The notes below the pieces were generated by a model. The model had not been told where the DNA came from, made no database searches, and worked only from the letters and a program-made list of their open reading frames with translations. Below, in pieces: positions 57,225 through 64,000 of a stretch of DNA of 64,000 nucleotides. Position numbers and translations under genes: made by a program. The DNA is from Spirometra erinaceieuropaei (lineage: Eukaryota; Platyhelminthes; Cestoda; Diphyllobothriidea; Diphyllobothriidae): the NCBI GenBank assembly GCA_902702965.1, contig CACRXP010000067.1, positions 1,013,378 through 1,077,377 on the forward strand, given 5' to 3'. Within the stretch, counting starts at the first letter, position 1. Each line of letters starts with the position of its first letter.

Positions 57225-57690
57225 TTATGACAGTTCAACCATTGTTGCTGACAATGTCCACCGTATGCTCCACCCCAAGGTGAGAGCCGGGACGGTGACT
57301 TGTGTGCGTGAATTAGTTTACAGTGATATTGCGCTTTCACAGCACCTACCACACTCTCTCCTCCTCCCCCACCTGGATCCAATGTCAAGACAAAGTGAAG
57401 AAGACCGGAGGCGGGGGAGGGCGCAGGTGGATGGCATGGTCAAGCCCGTACCTTGGCGCTCCACTCCATATCCCCTGGTCCACACAGCAAATAGCCAGGT
57501 TTTTGGCCAACAACAGCAATGGGGAGGCCGGCAGGGGTCCCAGTGTGCACGACGTCTGCCGACAAGGGGGACTGCCACCGCACCCCGAAATGTTGGCATT
57601 TGCTATGGTGCGCAGGTCCGATAATCCGATATGGTCCCCTTGTTGGTCCAGCGCATCTGCCACGTTGCCAGTTTGGGGGCACCTACTTCT
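57225..57690 (+). repeat. RG dispersed repeat, near-complete copy
   Basis: Collinear with 21800-22280, including GACAATGTCCACCGT, CACCTGGATCCAATGTCAAG, GGCGCTCCACTCCATATCCC, CACACAGCAAATAGCCAGGT and GCGCATCTGCCACG. Confidence 0.78.
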
Positions 57691-57758
57691 ATAGGGAATC
57701 CATTAAAAGCACTGAAAATCGCGAAATATTCGCCGTTTTTTCAAGAAAAATCTGAAAA

Positions 57759-57950
57759 TCAACGTATTCCACCACAAAAAATAACTGGAAAGAAGATTGG
57801 CAGGAGGCAGGTCCCCTTGATATACAAAATGTCATGCTTACTGGCCGACCTATCAACATGTGATCTTATGAAAACTGTTATTCCTGTGACGTCTCCGTCT
57901 GTGAAATCAAGCGAATTTCTGTTTGCCTTTGTCGACCGCGTCTCAAACAA
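57759..57950 (-). repeat. dispersed repeat, copy 2 (partner 92-220), open frame
   Basis: The minus frame of 63 codons includes L-D-F-T-D-G-D-V and V-F-I-R-S-H, shared with 92-220. The family is not recognised. Confidence 0.4.
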
Positions 57951-58019
57951 TCCAAATACGGAAAAATTGCGGCAAATCTTTACGAAATCGTTTTGGAATC
58001 TAAGTTCAAACTGTTGACT

Positions 58020-58780
58020 ACTAACCGCCAGTTCTCAACTCTATCGGCGATAATTGGGCAGGGTCAAGGTCATGCGGAAGGATGCTACATGAAGCAGCTT
58101 GCGGGGAGATGGATTCCTGCTTCTTGTGGGGAATGACGTCAAAGAATCCAAAAGTGACTACTTCATTCTCTCGCTCTGTTCGATATTCTGCCCACACGGG
58201 TGCCATGACTACCAAATGAACTGTTAAATCAACGTTTTATCTCTAACAGTAGGAGACTTATAAGCAGCAATTGGCCCGCCCCCAGAATTGGCGACAGGCA
58301 ACAGGTGATATCGTTCACAGCTGTCAAGGACCAGCTGACTGTTTCAGGAAAATAGGGCGTGGGTGGTTGTGGAGACTCCCTGCGACAGGACTGATGAGTC
58401 TTCAATAGGCGACGTTTGATTTTACACGACGACTACTTGCCGAACTGCGAAGGAAAAAAAATAACTGTTTACTTCTCAGACTTTTTCTGAGAAACGCGGA
58501 GGCACAGCTTGTTGTCTTACTGGTATCTAAATATAGTCTGTTTCATGCCGGAATGGCGGCTTGTTCTTACGTAAAGCAGTCGTCAAGGTCGCCTTATTTG
58601 AAGGCCCTCGCACCTCGTAACTTTTTCCAACCCAACTTTTTCAACTGCGTTATGGTCAGCGACAGTTGATTAGTAGCTGAAGTGGTCTGCATCACTGCCG
58701 GTGACCAGTAGATTACTTCCTTGTAATACACGCGTACACACAGTTCAGACTGAAGAATAGATACGTCTTACTAGCGAGAG
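58020..58780. other. no recognisable feature
   Basis: Short frames only; no shared repeat noticed. Confidence 0.4.
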
Positions 58781-58784
58781 AGTA

Positions 58785-59644
58785 GGGGAAATTTATTAGT
58801 GACAGTACTGAAAGGCGTGTCCTCTGCAGCTGAGAGGTTTGGTCCCTGGGAGTAAGTCCAGAATGTCGACAATTCGATCTCGAAGAGCTAGAGGGCCTCT
58901 TGACAACTTGTCTTCTAACTATCAAAGAAGAGATGATATTAGATCGGTACAAAGTCGGTATCTACTCCTTTTGATCATGTACAGAGTTGAGGAGACACTG
59001 CGTGTAAGGAGATGTTGTTATAAATCTCAAAACTGCGTGCTGAACTGGATGCTTGAATTCTGTAATGGGGAGTTGACACGCTGCTTCTCCGTAGACTACA
59101 GTTCAAGCAACAAGAACGTCCCAAGTAGTTTCTGTCATTGAATTTCAATTAGCAAGTATAAAGTACATTAGCTTTCAAAGCAAGAAACTTCAAATGGGCT
59201 ATGACATGGGGAGTAAGCTTTGAGCATCTACAAAACAAAGCTGGTTAACTTTCCCAATGAACTTACTTGCCTTCAAATTATGTTTCCAGGGATGCATATC
59301 TTTCTATAAAAATATATACAATGTTGCAGGATAATGCCCCTGTCCACCGTTCAAAGGAGGTATGATTCCAATTCAGCTTACGACTATAATCTAATATTTT
59401 AGACCACAGTCATCCTCTCCGCCTGCGGCCTTCGAAGCATTTATATTCTCGCCAACAGCCCAGACCTAAGTCTCATCAAAAATCTTTTAGGGACAAGGCA
59501 ATGAAACATCTTTCAGTGCAGAAAAAGTTGGATTTTATGCTTCATAATTACACAGACCAAACCACTTTAGACAACTTGGTAGTCTCTATGCCCTCTCGTC
59601 TTACGGCGACTTTAAAAGCTAAAGGACAACCGACAAGGTACTGA
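58785..59644 (+). pseudogene. Tc1/mariner superfamily transposase, decayed copy B
   Basis: A partial helix-turn-helix (S-S-A-A-E-R-F-G) lies near 58825. Near 59335 an A-P-V-H-R-S-K-E segment matches the D-N-A-P-V-H box. Near 59455-59485 it reads N-S-P-D-L-S-L-I-K-N-L, again with Lys where Glu is usual. The end D-N-L-V-V-S-M-P and ...P-T-R-Y stop at 59642-59644 aligns with copy A. About 200 bp of the catalytic region, including the first catalytic segment, appears to be missing or unrecognisable. Downstream GTCGTTTTTTG parallels copy A's 3' side. Confidence 0.72.
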
Positions 59645-59918
59645 TACGTTGTATTTGTTACTACTTTTCATCATTTTGTCGTTTTATGATAATTACCTTC
59701 TCCAATGGACGATATATTAGGCCTTTAATAGTTGACCTGTCATAGAGTCGTTTTTTGATTTGGTGACTTTTCGTAAAATGGATTATTTCTCAGTCAATAA
59801 ATAATACTTTATAAATCAAACTGTGCCTTATTTTAAAGCTCGGTCGTATCTTTAACGCAGTATAACGTTTGTGGATACTGGGTGGGCGTTTCGTGTGCTA
59901 AAGCGATGTAAGTTCACA

Positions 59919-59950
59919 GTTCGTGACCTTTTATCAAATAGGTCACGAAC
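59919..59950. repeat. perfect 10-bp hairpin
   Basis: GTTCGTGACC and GGTCACGAAC are separated by 12 bases. No U-tract or gene end gives it a terminator role. Confidence 0.7.
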
Positions 59951-59973
59951 TCTATGTGTATATATATATAGTG

Positions 59974-60262
59974 TGGTGAGCGCCCCCTACCACTGTATAT
60001 TCCCGATCGAAAACCGACAGGGCAACGGGCTCGTGGCCCGGTGAGTAGAGGCGTTGACTTCTAAACCAACAGGTCGCGAGTTCTAGGATCGGGTGTACCA
60101 CACTTCGGGCTTGGGTATGGCTGGCTGACGACGGCTAATACGCCAGAAATGGCCATTCCAGTCTCCCTTGTCTTTGTCGGTAATGCTATTCTGCCTATAT
60201 ATATATGAGGTGGTACAGACAAAGACAAGGGAGACCTGATTGGTGAGCGTCCTTCCGTCATA
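59974..60262 (+). mobile_element. tRNA-derived SINE with rearranged 3' part
   Basis: The leader end GGTGAGCGCCCCCTACCA, then CCCGATCGAAAACCGACAGG, the tRNA-like head 60024-60100 (CGTGGCCCGGTGAGTAGAG, GCGAGTTCTAGG with a mutated B-box) and an intact tail to GTCTTTGTCGGTAATGC. A reversed tail piece (GACAAAGACAAGGGAGACC) and a leader end (GGTGAGCGTCC) follow. Confidence 0.82.
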
Positions 60263-60379
60263 ATATATACATGACCAAGGTGTTATGCCGTCTCCCGACA
60301 TGGTTGCGGTGTAAATCCTTTGTCATATGAACTTTATGCTACTTATGGTGTTACTCGTTCGTAAAATGAAAATTGCAGG

Positions 60380-60510
60380 TTGTCGCATAGTATTTAATCG
60401 CCTTCGACTCAAATTTTTATCAGAACTTTGAGTCTGACCCTAAAAAATCATGATCTGGACACTAAAATCCCTGTCCTGCACTTAGCAATTTCTTAAATTT
60501 TTAAATGGAT
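60380..60510. repeat. 140-bp repeat, diverged copy 3
   Basis: CGCCTTCGACTCAAATTTTT, GTCTGACCCTAAAAAATCAT and TCCTGCACTTAGCAATTTCT follow the order of 54812-54955. Confidence 0.75.
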
Positions 60511-60819
60511 ATACATGTGTAAAAGAGCAGTGATAGCATGCATTCTGAGCTGATGCTATGAAGAGAGAGGAGATTCTCCAGAGAAGATCGAGATGCACTT
60601 GTGGATTTTCGAGTTGGTAACACCAACCGATTGTCAGACGGAAGTAAAAACAAAGGAAAGAGGGAGGAAAACACATTTTCTAGTGCTTTCGATCTTTTCG
60701 TTGTTCAGTGGGAGGTTGTTACGCCGATGAGCATTTACCGAAGCCCCCTCAGACCTGGGGATTTCGTTTTCATTGGACTAGAGGGTGCTATATTAATGGA
60801 AATTGACTTAGCTTCACTT

Positions 60820-60883
60820 GGTGGGGAAGAAAAAGATGACGAAGAAGACGAAGAAGAAGAGGGAGAGGAAGAAGAAAAAAGAA
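60820..60883. repeat. GAA/GAC-rich imperfect microsatellite
   Basis: A purine-rich run giving an acidic Glu/Asp stretch in the plus frame 60601-61017. It sits at the outer end of the hammerhead segment. Confidence 0.88.
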
Positions 60884-60904
60884 ATATCTGTCGCTGGAAG
60901 GAGT

Positions 60905-60956
60905 TTGTCGGCTTGAAGTTTCAGATTCTCACTTGTACCCATCACCAGAGACAATC
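60905..60956 (-). ncRNA. hammerhead ribozyme-like motif, decayed, at PLE 3' side
   Basis: The minus strand reads GTCT, then CTGGTGA (one change from CTGATGA), a short stem-loop, GAAAC, TTC and AAGCC. The position, downstream of the minus-strand Penelope-like element 2, is where its terminal repeat should lie. The substitution in the core should abolish activity. An upstream purine stretch (60820-60880) corresponds to the (GAA)n end seen at 28610. Confidence 0.55.
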
Positions 60957-61022
60957 GCCGATAAGGATAATAGAGGCACAAGGAGTGCAGTATTCATGGG
61001 ATATATTTATCATGTAACCGTA

Positions 61023-61110
61023 TGACAAAAGATAGGATGCATTCATCAGAACTTACTTTTTGGTCTTGGATCCTGTAGAGGAGTGTACGAGGGTTGTTAA
61101 TGCTGTGTGG
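61023..61110. repeat. 80-bp direct terminal repeat of Penelope-like element 2, copy 1
   Basis: CAAAAGATAGGATGCATTCA, TCTTGGATCCTGT and GTTGTTAATGC recur at 62378-62462 in the same orientation. Confidence 0.85.
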
Positions 61111-62290
61111 TGCGACAGGACAGACAGTGAGAGACAGCCATTGGCGTGCGGGAGAGGGGACGAAAGGGAGAGCGGTTACGCTTGCGCGTGTGCCGGAGGG
61201 GAGGGAGGACGGTGCGACTGCGGGCGGCTGGATGGGGGTTGTGGTCGGTGAACTGTGATCGCATAAACTCTCGGTGAAGGGTGCAGATCATCATGACTGT
61301 TGATGCTGTTTGCATTGGAATACCGAGCACCTGTGAATTCTGTTGCCCCTTTTGTACAGGCCATAGCGGCGACCTCAGTGTCGTCGCAATAAAATCGGTG
61401 GCTGCAATCGAGTGCGTGTGCGAAGACGAGAGACAATGCGTCACGACAACGGACAGCCAGTTTGTGTCCATTAATACGAGTGCCTAAGCGTCGATCCGTA
61501 TGACCAACATACACGCAGGAACAATTAGCACATGAAATGCGACAGATCACATTTGTCTGCCGCTCTTTAGGGATAGGATCCTTTACTCGAGATCATGCTG
61601 CGTGCAGCTAGTGTATTGGTTTGTGGGCAATGCGGATATCGAATCGATTAAACTTCCGGGTTATCACTTCTGAAGTGCCCTGCATACAGGGCGGGGAGAA
61701 GAATTTCTGTCAGGATTCCTCCGTCTTATATGGGGCTGTGTCTGACGCCTAAGGCAGTTCTTTACAAAAATGGTCGGATATCCGTTAGATCGAAACAACC
61801 GATACAGGTAAGCTAGTTCTTTCTTCAGGAGATTGTTGTTGCTGCAATAGCGGTAGGCCCGGTCGAAGAGAGTTCAGACGCAGCTTTTTTTGCGAGCTGC
61901 AGGATGGTTGCTCCAATAGTTTTGAATAATTTCAGTACTAGATTATTTCCTGTAAAGACTCATTGCGAAGCCACCAGCACTCAGCCTTCGTATTCTTGCA
62001 TCCACGAACGACAGGCTGTCTCCTACTGCTTCTTCACGAGTGAACTTTATGGCTGGGGAGACAGCATTCAGTCTCTGATGCGGCCGCTCGTCTTCTTTTT
62101 TGGCAACAAGGATGTCATCTACGTAGTGAAGCCCAATTTTGGACTTGAGGGTTTGAGTGATCACTTCTTCTAGTCGTTTAAAAGTAGTTTAGTGAGTAGT
62201 CCTGATATCACATAGCCCATTGGGGTTCCTTTAGCTTATTTGTACTACTTGTTTTTGGACTGATCATAGTTCTTAAAACAGAACTTGAGC
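61095..62290 (-). pseudogene. Penelope-like element 2: reverse transcriptase plus GIY-YIG endonuclease
   Basis: Reading from 62290 downward, a decayed P-M-G-x-x-I-S-G-L-L-T-K segment precedes H-Y-V-D-D-I-L (about 62120) and an I-K-F-T-R-E-E...L-S-F-V-D-A block (to about 62000). A stop follows. Then R-A-Y-R-Y-C-S-N-N-N-L-L-K-K-E appears near 61840, and the endonuclease frame 61550-61176 begins I-C-R-I-S-C-A-N-C-S-C-V-Y-V-G-H and continues R-R-L-G-T-R-I-N-G-H-K-L-A-V-R. Several stops and shifts break the reading. The gene order and endonuclease motif place it in the flatworm Penelope-like lineage with reasonable certainty. Confidence 0.85.
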
Positions 62291-62377
62291 TGTTCTAAAA
62301 GGCCTTAGATCGTTCGTCCTGTGGGCGCTGGGCTATACTTTCAAGTGCCAAGTGTACTGAGGAAAACAAGGCAACGA
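62291..62377. other. remaining 5' part of Penelope-like element 2
   Basis: Decayed sequence between the recognisable RT and the outer direct repeat. Most of the RT N-terminus is absent. Confidence 0.4.
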
Positions 62378-62462
62378 CGCCAAAAGATAGGATGCATTCA
62401 TCAGGACTTACTCTTAGGTCTTGGATCCTGTGCAGGAGTGCGTGGGAGTTGTTGATGCAGTA
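62378..62462. repeat. 80-bp direct terminal repeat of Penelope-like element 2, copy 2
   Basis: Matches 61023-61110 with few changes. With the first copy it brackets the element, as the LTR-like repeats of Penelope-like elements do. Confidence 0.85.
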
Positions 62463-62485
62463 TTCTGATCCCTAAGTTAGATGTT

Positions 62486-62775
62486 TTAGATGTCTGGCAA
62501 ACACTCTGCAATAGTGTAAGTAATGATCCGAAGAGCGACATAATAATTCTAAGGGAGACATCGGCTTTGTGCGCTCATGGGAGACAGCGAAGACGAAATG
62601 CTAAGGATTGTTTTTATGCTATCATCACGTTACCACCACCCACGAATGGTGAAAACTGTAGTATGTTTTTTTAAAAAAAACGTGTAGGGAACGAAACTGA
62701 CTGACCAGCCTAACCACAAACAGCTGTCAAACCAAAACCACAGTAAATACAGCCAAAATACCAAGGAATTAAAAG
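62486..62775. repeat. 285-bp direct repeat, copy 1
   Basis: GCAATAGTGTAAGTAATGAT through ACCAAGGAATTAAAAG recurs at 63123-63405 with scattered differences. Confidence 0.92.
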
Positions 62776-63122
62776 TATAAATTTATTAATAACAAACCAG
62801 AAACAGAACATTTAAACAATCGACATATGAAACAAGGGAAAAGTAAGGAAATACTACGACACGATCATTCACAAAAGCAGTAGATGGAATTTTGTAGTCG
62901 CCACAGAAGTTTTTATGCCCTTTTTTCATCAGCTGACCGTAGTCAACGCTAAGACACATGGCGTTACTGGCATCTGTGACTTAGTCGTTAACCTAGCACC
63001 CCAACTTTCAACCTTTACCTTGCCTCTAACCTTAACTTCAAACCTGACCTTAACCTTAAACATATTCGTACCCCTAAACTGAACACTAATCCTTTTTAAC
63101 CCTAACCCTTACCATAAACTTA
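62776..63122. other. spacer between direct repeats, with telomere-like tract
   Basis: A degenerate CCTAAC/CCTTAAC tract lies at about 62990-63120. No gene was recognised. Confidence 0.65.
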
Positions 63123-63405
63123 ATCTGGCGAACACTTGGCAATAGTGTAAGTAGTGATCCGATGAGCGACATAATAATCCTATGGGGGACCTTCGCTTTG
63201 TGCACTCTTGAGAGACAGCGAAGAATAAATTCTAAAAATTGCTTTTATGCCATCATCGCGTTACCACCACTCACGAACGGTGAAAACTGTAGTATGTTTT
63301 TTTAAAAAAACGTGTAGGGAACGAAACTGACTGACCAGCCTAACCACAAACTGCTGTCGAACCAAAACCACAGTAAATACAGCCAAAATACCAAGGAATT
63401 AAAAG
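63123..63405. repeat. 285-bp direct repeat, copy 2
   Basis: The second copy ends at AATTAAAAG, right where the LINE 3' end begins. Confidence 0.92.
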
Positions 63406-63562
63406 ACCGCCCTTGCAGAGAGAGAGAGAGGACTGCTTTATTTTGAAAATAACTTTCAAAACTTTCAGCAAAAACGGTTCTCCAGTACACAGTGATTACC
63501 ATACAGATTAACAGGTTTTGGACAGACAGGTGGACATGATTATATATGAAGAAAAAAGGACT
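63406..63562 (-). mobile_element. LINE 3' UTR with (CT)n tail
   Basis: Downstream of the RT stop the minus strand runs to AAAATAAAGCAGTCC, containing AATAAA, and then a short (TC)n tail at about 63416-63430. Many non-LTR elements end in simple repeats instead of poly-A. Confidence 0.65.
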
Positions 63563-64000
63563 TTAATGTGCAAGATCGAGTTTTAGTTTTTGTTTTTCAA
63601 CATCTTTGCAGGTGAGATACCGGGCTAGAAATGGCAGTATGGAATTCCGATAGGCCGAAGTGCGGCAAGGGATGTGGCGGAAGCATCGACGCATGGGGCG
63701 TAAGGATTTCGCAGCCATTAACTCATTATGAAGGGGATGGACGGTGTCATTCAAAATTCGGTCAGCGAATTGCTCCACCGAGTTGAAGTGTCGCTGCACG
63801 ATGATACCAACTAAAAGATGATAGGAAACACCAACAGCAGAGGCGAGCATTCGAATGACACGTTTAAAAATAATTAGATCTTTTTTAAGTAAAGCTGGAA
63901 AAATAACTGGAGAACAATAAAGAATGAGTGGAAGAATACAGCCATCTATGAATCGCCAGATTAAGGACTGGGGTGTGTGATATGAACGTAGACGACGAAT
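63563..64000 (-). CDS. non-LTR retrotransposon reverse transcriptase, C-terminal part, runs off the window
   Basis: The minus frame is open from the window edge at 64000 to a TAA just below 63563, about 146 codons. It begins R-R-L-R-S-Y-H-T-P, continues W-R-F-I-D-G-C-I-L-P and S-P-V-I-F-P-A-L, then ends with H-P-L-H-N-E-L and R-T-S-A-Y-R-N-S-I-L-P-F-L-A-R-Y-L. This is the pattern of the thumb and C-terminal extension of jockey/CR1-type LINE RTs. It is the only transposon frame here with no stop or shift in the part seen, so the element may be young. The catalytic core lies beyond the window. Confidence 0.82.
   Translation of the reverse strand: MRRLRSYHTPQSLIWRFIDGCILPLILYCSPVIFPALLKKDLIIFKRVIRMLASAVGVSYHLLVGIIVQRHFNSVEQFADRILNDTVHPLHNELMAAKSLRPMRRCFRHIPCRTSAYRNSILPFLARYLTCKDVEKQKLKLDLAH

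Noticed and set aside
60601..61017. 138-codon frame with an acidic Asp/Glu stretch
   Set aside because: The acidic run is a GAA/GAC microsatellite and the 3' part is the hammerhead segment read on the wrong strand.

Overview
This is eukaryotic, repeat-dominated, probably intergenic or intronic DNA. No long uninterrupted host coding region, no operon-like packing and no bacterial promoter/RBS pattern is visible. Almost everything recognisable is a transposable element, a relic of one, or a simple-sequence tract. The best fit is a large-genome parasitic flatworm, probably a diphyllobothriid tapeworm. That is inferred from remembered flatworm families: Penelope-like elements with a GIY-YIG domain, and a retroelement tail with a degenerate C2H2 zinc finger. 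No species-level marker was seen.

Layout. 0-12 kb: a mariner C-terminal relic, a composite tRNA-derived SINE with a 14-bp target duplication (2166-2739), a 340-bp direct duplication around a half MITE, two long palindromic MITEs (5449-6340, 7315-8321) and about 3.5 kb without recognisable features. 12-24 kb: inverted SINEs, a decayed Ty3/Gypsy pol (13115-15390), more MITEs, a dispersed repeat called RG here, a second composite SINE with a 12-bp target duplication (22631-23261) and a TIR element (23352-23942). 24.4-30.3 kb: two arms of about 1.2 kb in inverted orientation around a 3.4-kb centre. The centre holds tandem tRNA-related SINE units, hammerhead-ribozyme-like fragments and a telomere-like tract. 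31-37 kb: a duplicated unit, a (CAT)53 and a (TTC)52 tract, a Merlin-type transposase relic and a heat-shock-type promoter candidate. 37-49 kb: MITEs, an unidentified decayed coding stretch, a Penelope-like element with inverted ends (42525-44165), and a repeat unit with a TIR module carrying telomere-like sequence. 49-64 kb: zinc-finger retroelement tails, microsatellites, a Tc1-type element whose ends match the MITEs (54303-56664) and a second Tc1 relic. They are followed by a Penelope-like element with direct terminal repeats and an HHR-like motif (about 60880-62462), a 285-bp direct repeat pair, and the open C-terminal part of a non-LTR reverse transcriptase running off the right edge.

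How the parts relate (inference). The palindromic MITEs end in CAG...CTG, with TA beside the clearest copies, and share terminal sequence with the decayed Tc1-type element, so a transposase of that family is a plausible mobiliser. The tRNA-derived SINEs carry target duplications and must have used LINE or PLE machinery; one LINE end and several PLE fragments are present. The hammerhead-like motifs lie in sequence that fits PLE termini. Apart from the LINE end, every transposon coding region shows stops, frameshifts or missing parts.
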